30,070 nucleotides of DNA from an uncultured Prevotella sp. (GTDB taxonomy: Bacteria > Bacteroidota > Bacteroidia > Bacteroidales > Bacteroidaceae): the NCBI GenBank assembly GCA_900762125.1, contig CAAFFL010000132.1, positions 1 to 30,070 of the forward strand, read 5' to 3'. The notes beneath the pieces are model-generated. The model did not search any database. It worked only from the letters and a program-made list of their open reading frames with translations, and was not told where the DNA came from. Each line of letters opens with the position of its first letter. Within the stretch, counting starts at the first letter, position 1. Positions 1 to 9,532 of this stretch are shown here, in pieces. The position numbers were made by a program, and so were the translations under genes.

Positions 1-33
1 AAGAAGTATTTTAAAATTTGTCTCATACTTCTT
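1..33. terminator. Hairpin at left edge, possible terminator
   Basis: AAGAAGTAT (1-9) pairs perfectly with ATACTTCTT (25-33), giving a 9-bp AT-rich stem with a 15-nt loop, followed by T-rich sequence. It could end a gene lying left of the window. The partner gene is not visible, so the role is inferred from structure alone. Confidence 0.4.
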
Positions 34-147
34 CGTGTTTGTTTCATTATGGCAAAACTATCTTGTTGAGGTGGATATGATACGAATTTTGGTACTTTTC
101 AACATTTCTTTAGAATGCAAATCAATGAAGTATGACGTGCGAATACT

Positions 148-155
148 TAACTTTG
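148..155 (+). promoter_or_regulatory. Bacteroidetes -7 box for the first PUL operon
   Basis: TAACTTTG matches the Bacteroidetes primary-sigma -7 consensus TAnnTTTG exactly and is followed by GC. It lies about 38 nt before the ATG at 194, giving a leader of about 30 nt. No convincing TTTG -33 element is seen at the expected spacing. Confidence 0.5.
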
Positions 156-193
156 CAACAGAGATTCATTAACATTAACTAACAAATCTATTT

Positions 194-1519
194 ATGTTGA
201 AACAATGTAAGCATTTTGTGGAGACATCGGTTCTGGTGAGCCTTGTGCTCATGGGCTGTTCGCCCGGAGAGGAAGCCATTAAGCTCTACCCCGATGTCCA
301 AAACCAGTATGACCCGTCGAAGCCGGTCACCCTAGAGAGTATTGAGCCGGCCTATGGTGGCATCAACACACCTTTCATAGTCAAAGGCAATTTCAGAGAC
401 AGCCTTTCTGGCATGAAAGTCTATTTCGACAAGAAGGCTGCCGTGCTTGTTTCTACTAATGGCAGTATGATTTTCGGTCTCGTGCCGAAGCTCAGTGCCG
501 GCAAGCACAATATTTCCGTGGTCAATGGCACCGACAGCGTGGCTAATGCCAATGCCGTGTTCAAGTATGAGCAGACAAAGTCGGTGAAGACCCAGGCAGG
601 TGCCTTTGGCGATTCGCAGTATCAGGACGGCGACCTGAACACGTCGCGTTTCAAGGAGGTGTCGAACATTGCTACCGTGAAGGGCAACAACTCTGACAAC
701 GTCATTGCCGTCGAGTCGTGGTGGAATGCGCGCGTGAGCCTTGTCTCGCCGGAGGACAACCAGGTGGTGACAATTTCCACAACGAAGAGTTTTGGCACGC
801 CTGCCGTCGATCACACCCGCGAGCGCTTCTACCTCTGGTCTCACTGGGCGGAAGATCGCAGCATCTACGTCTACAACCGCAGCGACAACTACGCTGAGAA
901 GAACACCGGCATCACCATTCTGCAACGCGACATGCCTGGGCAAATCTGGTCGGGCGCCTTTGCCGACGACGATGACCACCTTTATCTTCTCGATTCGCGA
1001 AACAACTTCTGCTGTGTCGACATACCCAACCGCACTTATGAGGTCATACCTTTAGAAGGTGACAAGGCTAACGACCTCCGTGACCGTTGCCAAATGACCT
1101 ACAGCAAGTATCACCACTGCTTCTTCGCATCATTCTATCACATGAGTGGCATCTTCCGGATCTACAAGGATGGCGACGGCACATGGCACCAAGAGAAGTA
1201 CGCTGGCTTTAATGGTAGTGGCTCCACAGAAGGCGACCGCTTGAAGGACGCACAGTTTATAGAGCCCTACGGCATGACAGTGACCAGCGACGGCGACATC
1301 TACGTGATCAACCGTGCCGGAGCCTTCATCAGCAAGATCTCCGGTGACCAGGTGACCATCGTTGCCGGAAAGCCTGGCAACGGTGGAGAAAGAAACTCCG
1401 ACACCGAACCGCTCGATGCCCGCTTCAATAGTCCGCAAGACATTGCCGTTGACAGCGAAGACAATTTCTATATCGCCGGTGGCTGGGATCATACTATCAG
1501 AAAGTTGTCCATCGAATAA
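194..1519 (+). CDS. TIG/IPT-domain and NHL-repeat surface lipoprotein
   Basis: Predicted 441-residue outer-surface lipoprotein at the head of a SusC/SusD operon, probably a surface glycan-binding or accessory protein. The signal peptide ends in a lipobox (LVLMGC, Cys22). Residues about 45-125 read as a TIG/IPT immunoglobulin-like fold (it opens with SIEPAYGGINTPFIVKG). The C-terminal half (about 150-441) resembles a beta-propeller with NHL-type repeats, for example near residues 355-375 (EPYGMTVTSDGDIYVI) and 410-430 (SPQDIAVDSEDNFYIAGG). Such TIG-NHL lipoproteins are known beside SusC/D pairs in Bacteroidetes; the ligand is unknown. The SusC start follows 15 bp after the stop, so the two are co-transcribed. 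ATG 194 is chosen because it gives an intact signal peptide and follows a -7 box. Confidence 0.85.
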   Translation: MLKQCKHFVETSVLVSLVLMGCSPGEEAIKLYPDVQNQYDPSKPVTLESIEPAYGGINTPFIVKGNFRDSLSGMKVYFDKKAAVLVSTNGSMIFGLVPKLSAGKHNISVVNGTDSVANANAVFKYEQTKSVKTQAGAFGDSQYQDGDLNTSRFKEVSNIATVKGNNSDNVIAVESWWNARVSLVSPEDNQVVTISTTKSFGTPAVDHTRERFYLWSHWAEDRSIYVYNRSDNYAEKNTGITILQRDMPGQIWSGAFADDDDHLYLLDSRNNFCCVDIPNRTYEVIPLEGDKANDLRDRCQMTYSKYHHCFFASFYHMSGIFRIYKDGDGTWHQEKYAGFNGSGSTEGDRLKDAQFIEPYGMTVTSDGDIYVINRAGAFISKISGDQVTIVAGKPGNGGERNSDTEPLDARFNSPQDIAVDSEDNFYIAGGWDHTIRKLSIE

Positions 1520-1534
1520 CTACTATAATATAAT

Positions 1535-4500
1535 ATGTATATGAAATATTTATCTGTTACCTTCACGCTGCTGCTCATGCTTTTGGCAAGCAGCGTATAT
1601 GCCCAGGATGATCTCACGGCAGCCGGACTGGTGATGGCTGAGAATGGAGAGCCGATCATCGGTGCCACAGTCACTATCGCTGAGGTGCCCGGAAAGGGTG
1701 TTGTCACTGATGTCGATGGTCACTTCCGAGTGGAGAATATCGCTGACGGACAGACCCTGCGCATCACCTATATAGGCTTCAACAGCTTCGAGCAGAAGAT
1801 TCATAAGAGCAACGAGCGCATGCGCGTCACGCTGAGCGAGGAAAAGAAAGACGTCAATGAGGTCATCGTTGTCGGTCATGGCACACAGCGAAAAGTGTCA
1901 GTCACCGGAGCTATTACCAATGTCGATGCCAAAGATCTCCATGTGCCGGCCACCTCGGTGAGCAACATGCTTGGCTCGCGCGTGCCCGGCATCATCTCCG
2001 TCACACGTAGTGGTGAGCCTGGCAACGACTACAGCCAGTTCTGGATCCGCGGCATCAGCACCTTCGGTGCCAACTCCAGTGCCTTGGTGCTTATCGATGG
2101 CATCGAGGGCGATCTCAACAGCCTCGATCCCGAGGACATTGAGAGCTTCTCCATCCTCAAGGACGCTTCTGCCACCGCTGTCTATGGCACACGTGGTGCT
2201 AATGGCGTGGTGCTCGTCACCACCCGGCGTGGTAAGGCTGGCAAACTGAAGATCAATGGTAAGGTCAATGTCAACTATTCCTATTCGCCCCGCATGCCGG
2301 AATATGTCGACGCCTACGAGTATGCCTCGCTGGCCAATGAGGGCGCTGTCTCGCGTGGCATGGACCCGATTTTCAATTCCGTGGATATGGCTCTCTTCAA
2401 GAACGGCATGGACCCAGACCTGCACCCAAATGTAGACTGGCACGACGTCATCCTGCACGACCACACGTGGTATGAGCAGGCTCACTTCAGCGCATCGGGT
2501 GGTGGCGAGGTGGCACGTTACTATCTCTCGATAGGTGCTCTCAACAAGCAGGGACTCTTCCTGCGAGACAAGAATGTAGGCGACCACGACTCCAGCATCC
2601 GCTTCCGCCAGTACAACTTCCGCGCCAACATCGACATGAACCTTACCAAACACGACGTGCTCACGCTTGGGTTGGAGACTACCATCCACGACCAGAACTA
2701 TCCTGGCTATGGCAACAGCTCCACTGCGCTCTGGCAGGCTTGTGCCAACCTCACGCCCGTGACGGTACCGCTGCGCTACAGCTCCGGCGAGTATCCTGCT
2801 TATGGCAGCAACAACAACCAGATCAGTCCCTACGTGCTGCTCAACATGACGGGCTATCAGCAATACTATGGCAACAATACCAAGCTGAACCTTCAGTATC
2901 AGCGCGACTTGTCAATGATTACCAAGGGACTGTCGTTCACAGGACTGTTCAACTTTACCAACTTCTCCACGCTAAGCGAGAACCGCTATAAGACGCCTGC
3001 ACTCTACTATGCCACGCAGCGCAACCGCGATGGCTCGCTCAACCTGAATAAGGTGAGAGACCACCAGTCGCAAAGCTATAGTCGCTCGACGCATGTCGAC
3101 AGGCAGTACTACCTGGAGCTCCACCTCAACTACGACCGCGTCTTTGGTAAGGATCACCGTGTGGGCGGACTCGTACATTATTATATGCAGGACACTAAGA
3201 ACTCTGACAACTCTACGCTCTTGAACGCCATCCCCAAGCGATACATCGGTATCTCCAGCCGCGTGACCTATTCTTTCCGCGACACCTATTTCCTGGAGGG
3301 TAACCTTGGATATACCGGTTCAGAGGCTTTCGAAAACGGCCATAAGTTCGGTCTCTTCCCAGCCATCTCTGCCGGATGGGCGCCCACGCAGTACGACGCC
3401 GTCAAGAAGGCCTTGCCATGGCTCACGTTCCTCAAGTTCCGCGTGTCCTATGGCGAGGTGGGCAACGACCGCATCACCGGCACACGATTCCCTTATCTCT
3501 CGCTCATGGGCAGCGGCGGTAGCGGCCCCTGGAACTCTGGCTCGGGCATCACCGAGACGCAGGTAGGCTCCAACAACCTCCGCTGGGAGAAGGCTCAGAA
3601 GACCAACCTCGGTATCGACCTGAAGCTCTTCGGCGAGAAAATCGACCTGACGGTCGACTTCTTCCGCGATGTGCGCTCGGGCATCTACCAGCAGCGTGCG
3701 AGCATTCCCGCCGAGATGGGCTTGGTGTCACTGCCATACGCTAATGTGGGAAAGATGAAGAGCTGGGGTACTGACGGCCACATCACTTGGACCGAAGAGC
3801 TGAGCAAGGACGCTGGCTTCACGCTCCGCGCCAACTTCACCCAGTCGAAAAACAAGGTGCTGGAATATGAGGAATCGGTGAAGACCTATCCTTATCAGGT
3901 CTCTGTAGGATACCCTTGGGGCGTGCAGCGCGGCCTCATAGCACTGGGGCTCTTCAAGGACGAAGCTGACATCGCAAACAGTCCACGGCAGACATTCTCG
4001 AGTGACGTGCGCCCCGGAGACATCAAGTATAAGGATGTCAATGGCGATGGCGTGGTCAACTGGGACGACATTGTGCCCTTGAAATATAGCAACGTACCGC
4101 AGATACAGTATGGCTTTGCCACGGAAGTGTGGTGGAAAAACCTCTCGCTGAGCGTCCTCTTCGGCGGTGTCAGCCGGGTGAACTACTATGCCGGTGGCAC
4201 AGGGTATATCCCATTCGAACAAAAGGAGATTGGCAATATTCTCAGCATCGTTGCCGATCAGCGCAACCGCTGGACATCACGCGATATCTCTGGTGACCCG
4301 GCGACGGAGAACCCCAATGCCAAATTCCCGCGCCTGAGCTATGGCTCCAACCCCAACAGCCAGGTCAACTCTACATTCTGGCTGCGCAACGGTGCCTACT
4401 TCCGACTGAAAAACGTGCAGCTCACTTATACCTTCGACTCAGCGCTGGTCAAGCGTCTGCACATGCAGAAACTATCTGTAAGCCTCATCGGCGAGAACCT

Positions 4501-4612
4501 CCATGTATGGGATCATGGCGACAAGATCTTCGACCCCGACCAGGCCAGTGGCAACGGTGCCGTCTATCCATTGCAAAGGGTCTATACGTTGCAGGTCAAC
4601 ATGTCATTCTGA
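1535..4612 (+). CDS. SusC/RagA-family TonB-dependent outer-membrane receptor
   Basis: A 1025-residue TonB-dependent transporter that should move oligosaccharides across the outer membrane together with the SusD-like protein encoded next. Order of parts: signal peptide (1-23, cleavage near VYAQ), carboxypeptidase-D regulatory-like domain (about 26-110; GEPIIGATVTI and TDVDGHFRV), linker with the VNEVIVVGHGTQRK stretch, plug domain (about 125-230, containing LVLIDGIEGDLNSL and the TAVYGTRGANGVVLVTT signature), then the beta barrel ending in Phe (LQVNMSF), as usual for outer-membrane proteins. Length is normal. A second in-frame ATG at 1541 would shorten it by two residues. The substrate cannot be read from sequence; nearby genes suggest a xylan-type glycan, which is inference. 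Confidence 0.95.
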   Translation: MYMKYLSVTFTLLLMLLASSVYAQDDLTAAGLVMAENGEPIIGATVTIAEVPGKGVVTDVDGHFRVENIADGQTLRITYIGFNSFEQKIHKSNERMRVTLSEEKKDVNEVIVVGHGTQRKVSVTGAITNVDAKDLHVPATSVSNMLGSRVPGIISVTRSGEPGNDYSQFWIRGISTFGANSSALVLIDGIEGDLNSLDPEDIESFSILKDASATAVYGTRGANGVVLVTTRRGKAGKLKINGKVNVNYSYSPRMPEYVDAYEYASLANEGAVSRGMDPIFNSVDMALFKNGMDPDLHPNVDWHDVILHDHTWYEQAHFSASGGGEVARYYLSIGALNKQGLFLRDKNVGDHDSSIRFRQYNFRANIDMNLTKHDVLTLGLETTIHDQNYPGYGNSSTALWQACANLTPVTVPLRYSSGEYPAYGSNNNQISPYVLLNMTGYQQYYGNNTKLNLQYQRDLSMITKGLSFTGLFNFTNFSTLSENRYKTPALYYATQRNRDGSLNLNKVRDHQSQSYSRSTHVDRQYYLELHLNYDRVFGKDHRVGGLVHYYMQDTKNSDNSTLLNAIPKRYIGISSRVTYSFRDTYFLEGNLGYTGSEAFENGHKFGLFPAISAGWAPTQYDAVKKALPWLTFLKFRVSYGEVGNDRITGTRFPYLSLMGSGGSGPWNSGSGITETQVGSNNLRWEKAQKTNLGIDLKLFGEKIDLTVDFFRDVRSGIYQQRASIPAEMGLVSLPYANVGKMKSWGTDGHITWTEELSKDAGFTLRANFTQSKNKVLEYEESVKTYPYQVSVGYPWGVQRGLIALGLFKDEADIANSPRQTFSSDVRPGDIKYKDVNGDGVVNWDDIVPLKYSNVPQIQYGFATEVWWKNLSLSVLFGGVSRVNYYAGGTGYIPFEQKEIGNILSIVADQRNRWTSRDISGDPATENPNAKFPRLSYGSNPNSQVNSTFWLRNGAYFRLKNVQLTYTFDSALVKRLHMQKLSVSLIGENLHVWDHGDKIFDPDQASGNGAVYPLQRVYTLQVNMSF

Positions 4613-4640
4613 TAACGAAACAATATTTTTTTAGATTTAC

Positions 4641-6635
4641 ATGGATATGAACAATATAAAGAACACCCTCAGATTGGGATGCGCCGTTGTGAGCGCCATC
4701 CTGCTCACGGCGGGTTTCACAGGTTGTGAAAAATACCTGGACATCGACGAATATATCACCGACCAGATCACCATCGACTCTGTGTTCAACTCCAAGGACC
4801 GCGTGCTGCAATACATCAATGGCACGGCCGCTTTCTTGCCCGACGAGTCGAAGCTCTTCTCCTCAGAATCCTATTCGCCCAGCGGCCTGGCTGCTGACGA
4901 AGCTATCGTGCCATGGGTGGACTGGAATCACCGCGCCTCCTACCTCATGGTGGACGAGGTGTCGGAGAACGACGTCCATGGCTATAATCCTTGGGAAGAC
5001 TACTACAAAGGCATACGCAAGGCCAACATCCTCATAGCCCGCATCGGTGAGTGCAAAGAGCTTACCGACTTTGAGCGCCGAGACTACATGGGGCGTGCCT
5101 ACTTCCTCCGTGCCTATTTCTACTATCTGCTGATGCGGCTCTATGGCCCTGTGCCCATCCTGCCCGATCAGGCCTTCCCCTCTGACAAGTCGGCAGCCAG
5201 TGCGTCTTTCGAGCGTTCCAGCTACGACGACTGCGTGGAGTATGTCTGCCAGAACTTTGAAGCTGCGGCCCAGTACCTGCCACAGAACCGGGATAAAACG
5301 TATATGTACGTGCCCACCAAGGGTGCCGCCCTTGCCTTTGAGGCTCGCGTAAGGCTGGCATGGGCTTCACCTCTCTATAATGGCAATGCCGACTATGCCT
5401 CCTGGAAACGCAGTGACGGCACGCCGTTTATCTCGCAGACGGCTGATCCAGCAAGATGGGGCGTGGCGGCTGCGGTCTACAAGCGCATCATCGACCTCAA
5501 CAAGTATAGCCTGAACATTGTGGAGCGCATTCAGACAACGATGCATACTGCCGGCACGTTGCCCTTGCCATCGACGGTGTCGGCGCTGCCCTTCCCCAAT
5601 GGTGCTGGCGACATTGACCCCTACAAGAGCTATAAGTCGATCTTCGACGGCACCGTGCAGCCCGACCATAACAAAGAGCTCATTTATTTCTGCCCGCGGG
5701 CTGACAAAGACGACTGGACATTCTTCCCCAATTCTCTGGGCGGCATCAATGGCTTCAGCGTCACGCAAGACATGATCGACTCCTACAATATGGCCGACGG
5801 AAGACCTTATGCTGAGGCTACCGATGAGGAGAAATCATGGAGAGCCGTCGGAACGGGAAAGACGTTCTCCGAAGACTATGTGCTGGCACCCGAGCGTGCC
5901 CATCGCGACGACAACCGTGAGCCGCGCTACTATGCTTGCATCGGTTTCAACTACTGCGTGTGGCCCTGCACCTCCTATACTGGCACCGAGGCTAAAAAGA
6001 ACTTTGTGTGCAATTATTTCAAAGATGGCAACTCGCAGCCGACTGGTACCGTAAAGGTCGACTACAACCGGCTCGGCTACACCTGCAAGAAGTATATCAA
6101 CCAGGAAGACATCATGGGCTGGCAGGGACAGATGAAGCCGAAGTACTACCCGGTGATGCGCTATGCCGAGGTGCTGCTCGGATATGTTGAGGCTATGAAC
6201 GAGATGAAGGAATCGTATACCGACCCCGAAACCAACGTCACCGTCAGCCGCAATGTTGACGAGATGGTGAAATACTTCAACATGGTACGCTATCGCGCCG
6301 GACAGCCGGGCATCACCACTTCCGATGCCTCCAACTATGAGCACATGAAGGAGCTGATCAAGCATGAGTGGAAGGTGGAATTTGCCTTTGAGGATCACCG
6401 CTACTATGATCTGCGACGCTGGAAAGACGCTATGACGGAGATGAACAAGCCTGTCACCGGCCTCGACGTCTCAGCCAAAATGGCCAACCGTGAGCAGTTT
6501 TACACCGTCCGCATCTGGAACACCGAGAAAAGCATGCGCCGCGTGTTTAAGAAGAAGATGTACTTCTATCCCATCAGCAAGAACATCCTGCAACGCAACG
6601 CCAAGCTCGTACAGAACCCCGGATGGTCCGACTAA
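4641..6635 (+). CDS. SusD/RagB-family nutrient-binding lipoprotein
   Basis: A 664-residue lipoprotein, the lid and substrate-binding partner of the SusC receptor 28 bp upstream. The lipobox is GFTGC (Cys29). The N-terminal SusD-like domain includes the helical repeat part (FLRAYFYYLLMRLYGPVPI, about 154-172). The C-terminal RagB/SusD domain ends with the family's hallmark tail (KKMYFYPISKNILQRN, then VQNPGW). It is at the long end for the family (usually about 500-650). Present with SusC, it defines this locus as a polysaccharide-utilisation locus. Ligand specificity is not predictable here. Confidence 0.94.
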   Translation: MDMNNIKNTLRLGCAVVSAILLTAGFTGCEKYLDIDEYITDQITIDSVFNSKDRVLQYINGTAAFLPDESKLFSSESYSPSGLAADEAIVPWVDWNHRASYLMVDEVSENDVHGYNPWEDYYKGIRKANILIARIGECKELTDFERRDYMGRAYFLRAYFYYLLMRLYGPVPILPDQAFPSDKSAASASFERSSYDDCVEYVCQNFEAAAQYLPQNRDKTYMYVPTKGAALAFEARVRLAWASPLYNGNADYASWKRSDGTPFISQTADPARWGVAAAVYKRIIDLNKYSLNIVERIQTTMHTAGTLPLPSTVSALPFPNGAGDIDPYKSYKSIFDGTVQPDHNKELIYFCPRADKDDWTFFPNSLGGINGFSVTQDMIDSYNMADGRPYAEATDEEKSWRAVGTGKTFSEDYVLAPERAHRDDNREPRYYACIGFNYCVWPCTSYTGTEAKKNFVCNYFKDGNSQPTGTVKVDYNRLGYTCKKYINQEDIMGWQGQMKPKYYPVMRYAEVLLGYVEAMNEMKESYTDPETNVTVSRNVDEMVKYFNMVRYRAGQPGITTSDASNYEHMKELIKHEWKVEFAFEDHRYYDLRRWKDAMTEMNKPVTGLDVSAKMANREQFYTVRIWNTEKSMRRVFKKKMYFYPISKNILQRNAKLVQNPGWSD

Positions 6636-6663
6636 TCCGTTAATCATTTAAACGACAAAAACA

Positions 6664-7599
6664 ATGAAAAAGACGATTATAACTTCGCTGACCGCTCTGC
6701 TGGCGTTTCTCATCTGTGCCTGCGACCAGGAGCAGCCTATCGACACTGACCAGTATCCGCAGAGCGTCTATATCGTTGGCGCTCACGACCGCATCATCAC
6801 GCGTGAGCTCAACCTCGGCTACGACCAAGACACGCTCAACCTCTCCATTGCCGTCAGCGGCAGCCTAAGCCTCAGCCAGGATGTCGGCGTGGAGATAGAG
6901 CTCTGCCCAGAGGCTATTGATGCGTACAATGCGCGGGAGATCAACCCCAATTTCCGTCAATACCGCGCCCTCGATCCTGCCACGTTCACTATGCCCTCCT
7001 CGCAGGTGACCGTCAAGAAGGGCGAGGTCTACCACACGTTGCCCATTTACATCAATCCTTCGTCGCTGCAGCTCGACTCGCTCTACATGCTTGCCTTCCG
7101 CATCAAGCAGACCACAGCCTACGAGCCATCAGCCACCGACACGGTCTGTCTGGTCAACCTTGCTCAAGTGAACAGTTATTCAGGACAATACTATATGAAC
7201 GGCGTCATCAAGAATGTTGACAACGAAGCCGACTCCATGGTCTATGTTATGCCGCGGAAGTTGACAGCCTTGCGTGACGGCCGGACAGTCAGGATGTATC
7301 ATTATCGGAACGAGTGGTCGGACGGGTATAACTCCGACTACCGTCCTGACTGGACCTTCACCATCTCCGTCAACGATGACAACAGCGTGACGCTGGCGCC
7401 TATAGAGAACTTCAACATCATCTCCTACCATGGGCAATATTACCCAGAGATGAAGGCGTTCTATCTTGATTACGTCGCCTCTTATGACGGTCGCACTTGG
7501 CGCACGCGTGGCTTCCTCTACAAGGAGCGCTCCACCACTGCCGACCAACATGCCATCGTCGACTGGATGGAGGATATGAAATCAAAGTTAGGCTTCTGA
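6664..7599 (+). CDS. DUF1735/DUF4361-type PUL lipoprotein
   Basis: A 311-residue lipoprotein in the SusE/SGBP position, 28 bp after the SusD gene. The signal peptide ends at Cys20 (FLICAC). Residues about 30-150 look like the BT_3987-type DUF1735 domain (beta-sandwich, with YHTLPIYINPSSLQLDSLYML). Residues about 160-305 look like the DUF4361 C-terminal domain. Members are thought to be surface glycan-binding or accessory proteins; no enzyme motif is visible. It is the last gene of the + strand operon and is followed by a strong terminator. Domain names come from recalled family resemblance, not a search. Confidence 0.75.
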   Translation: MKKTIITSLTALLAFLICACDQEQPIDTDQYPQSVYIVGAHDRIITRELNLGYDQDTLNLSIAVSGSLSLSQDVGVEIELCPEAIDAYNAREINPNFRQYRALDPATFTMPSSQVTVKKGEVYHTLPIYINPSSLQLDSLYMLAFRIKQTTAYEPSATDTVCLVNLAQVNSYSGQYYMNGVIKNVDNEADSMVYVMPRKLTALRDGRTVRMYHYRNEWSDGYNSDYRPDWTFTISVNDDNSVTLAPIENFNIISYHGQYYPEMKAFYLDYVASYDGRTWRTRGFLYKERSTTADQHAIVDWMEDMKSKLGF

Positions 7600-7605
7600 T
7601 CGGCA

Positions 7606-7630
7606 GGCAGCCGGCAAACCGCTGGCTGCC
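7606..7630 (+). other. Small hairpin after the PUL operon
   Basis: GGCAGCC (7606-7612) pairs with GGCTGCC (7624-7630), loop 11 nt, directly after the stop at 7599. It may protect the 3' end of the operon mRNA; the stronger terminator lies 30 bp further on. Confidence 0.4.
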
Positions 7631-7660
7631 AGCCTCGATAGCTGCTCTGCGTCAATACAA

Positions 7661-7708
7661 AAAGCCTGGCTGATCCTCAAGTGCATTCTTGGAGATCAGC
7701 CAGGCTTT
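7661..7708. terminator. Bidirectional terminator between PUL operon and esterase-GH43 operon
   Basis: AAAGCCTGGCTGATC (7661-7675) is perfectly complementary to GATCAGCCAGGCTTT (7694-7708). The 15-bp stem has T-rich flanks on both sides, and the 18-nt loop can pair further through CAAG/CTTG. It sits between convergent genes ending at 7599 (+) and 7740 (-), so it can serve both. Confidence 0.85.
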
Positions 7709-7739
7709 ATTATGCCACCTCTGTGCTTGCAAGCTTCTG

Positions 7740-9527
7740 TTATTGCAAGACTTTTCTGCCGTTGTCGATCACGATGCCATGGTAGGATGGCGCTACCGGT
7801 AGGCCTGCAAGGTTGAAGGCGCGCTTTTGAAAAGGCGACCGTTTTGCGATCGTCGGAATGATGCCTGTCAGCTTGAGGCTGTGCTTATATACGCCCTTGA
7901 CCTTCGCTGTCAGCGGAGAGGCATAGCCCCCGAAAAGCGTCATCAGGCAGATTTGCGGCAGGAGGCCTTTCTCTACCATCTGTGGCTCCAGATCGAAGCG
8001 ATACTCGCTGCTTCCCGCCGGCACGTCCACCGTGCTAATGTCGTCCCAGAAGGCGGCATGCCAGCCGGCGGCTACCGGTTCACTGAACTTGATGACGACG
8101 TAGTCGCAGTCGTTGACATCGATGTTCACCATCTTGAAGGCTATCTGCAGGTTGCCAGTGGCGGTATAGGTATTGTAGTCGGTGTCGCTACTGAGTGCCG
8201 TGCGTGAGAAGTTGTCGAGGCTTGTGCCCTGGTCTTGCGGAATCTCTATAAGTTCTCCGCCTTCAGCAATGGTGATGTCAGCAGGGTCGTCGGTGCAATG
8301 CTCGTCAGCCGCAGGCGTGTCGCAAGCATGGATGGCAAGCGATGTGAAGCGATCGGTGGCCGAGCGCTTCTGAATGGTGATTTTGTATTCATCGTAATGG
8401 TCCACCGTGAACGCCATCACCACATGCTCACCCACGGCACCGCGCTTGCTGAAGAGCACCGACTGGTCGGTGAGCGACTCCACGCGTATCTTGATGGAGT
8501 CACCCTCAACGCCTGTGGACTCGAAGCAAAACTCATAGTTGCCTTTCTCAAATTGCAACGAGGGATAGACGTTGTTGTCGGCATTGTTTGCCAGTCGTGT
8601 CCTGCCATAGCGGTAGACCGTCTGGCCGTTGCTGACCGTCCAGCTGTGTGCTGTGGGGTCGAAACCTTCTGCGTCAATGTTCAGTCGCCATTTCAGCGTG
8701 GTGTCGCAGGGCGTCGAGAGCGTGTATTGACTCATGAAGTTCCACATGGTCTGAGCGGAGTTGTCGTCTTCGGTGTTTTTGGTGAAGTCGTTGTGTCCCA
8801 TGCCGTCAATCTCATAGTAGACGTAGGGCGCCCCGCCTTTCTCAGCAGCATAGACGCTCTTGGTGTATTTCCCGTCCACTTGTGTGACTACAGGGATCGG
8901 ATTGCACCCATTGCGGGCTATCATGTTGTCGCGGATGGTGGGCATGCACGAGTATTTCACAAAGCCATCAGCTTTGCCGTGGATATGAAGAAACGGCGTG
9001 GGGCGATAGCCCGTGTGGCGCTGGTGGAATTCGTTGAGCTGGAAACCACTGATGGAGGCTAAGGCCGCAAAGATGTCGCTCGCTGTGGCGGCATTGCTGT
9101 AGGTCATCATGCCGCCATTGGAAAAGCCACAGCAGTAGACGCGCTGACGGTCGATGGCATAACTGGTGCTGACCTCGTTGATAATAGCCTTGAAGAAGTC
9201 AAGGTCTTCATTAGCCTCACCCGTAGCATTCCATCCAGGGATGGAGCCGCCGAAGGCGGGGAAGTTCTGGTCCAGGCCTTGTGGGTAGACGACGATGCAT
9301 CCCTCCTTGTCGGCCACTGAGGTGCGGAATGGAGAGCGGTCGGTGTCGTGGCCGGAGGCACCGTGCAGCGATACCACCAATGCGGGATTGGTCTTGACAT
9401 GGTCGGGCACGTAGAGCACGTATTTACGTACCGTGCCATTCACGGTGATGGTGCGCTCGCTGTTTATCTGCTGGGCCATGCTCAGGAGGGGGACAAGCCA
9501 CAGTGCAATCAATATTAACTTTTTCAT
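7740..9527 (-). CDS. Secreted PHB-depolymerase/feruloyl-esterase-like alpha/beta hydrolase
   Basis: A 595-residue secreted esterase. Signal peptide 1-19 (LLSMAQ). Residues about 25-275 form an alpha/beta hydrolase of the Esterase_phd/LpqC type: oxyanion region SLHGASGH, nucleophile in GFSNGG (Ser136), acid in HGKADGF (Asp187) and base in GMGHND (His245). This fold covers feruloyl and acetyl-xylan esterases. Residues about 280-560 are an extension of likely beta-sandwich, possibly carbohydrate-binding, character. The C-terminus (about 571-595: FNLAGLPV then GIVIDNGRKV) resembles the sorting-type tails of secreted Bacteroidetes proteins. Its start lies 5 bp from the stop of the GH43 gene, with GGAAAG just before the ATG, so the two form one operon. 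Cleavage of ferulate from arabinoxylan is inferred from context; acetyl esterase is an alternative. Confidence 0.85.
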   Translation of the reverse strand: MKKLILIALWLVPLLSMAQQINSERTITVNGTVRKYVLYVPDHVKTNPALVVSLHGASGHDTDRSPFRTSVADKEGCIVVYPQGLDQNFPAFGGSIPGWNATGEANEDLDFFKAIINEVSTSYAIDRQRVYCCGFSNGGMMTYSNAATASDIFAALASISGFQLNEFHQRHTGYRPTPFLHIHGKADGFVKYSCMPTIRDNMIARNGCNPIPVVTQVDGKYTKSVYAAEKGGAPYVYYEIDGMGHNDFTKNTEDDNSAQTMWNFMSQYTLSTPCDTTLKWRLNIDAEGFDPTAHSWTVSNGQTVYRYGRTRLANNADNNVYPSLQFEKGNYEFCFESTGVEGDSIKIRVESLTDQSVLFSKRGAVGEHVVMAFTVDHYDEYKITIQKRSATDRFTSLAIHACDTPAADEHCTDDPADITIAEGGELIEIPQDQGTSLDNFSRTALSSDTDYNTYTATGNLQIAFKMVNIDVNDCDYVVIKFSEPVAAGWHAAFWDDISTVDVPAGSSEYRFDLEPQMVEKGLLPQICLMTLFGGYASPLTAKVKGVYKHSLKLTGIIPTIAKRSPFQKRAFNLAGLPVAPSYHGIVIDNGRKVLQ

Positions 9528-9532
9528 CTTTC

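Noticed and set aside
1898..2863. A 321-codon antisense frame inside the first SusC gene
   Set aside because: Composition is typical of a shadow frame (Val/Ala/His-rich, no domain), and the sense strand is certain.
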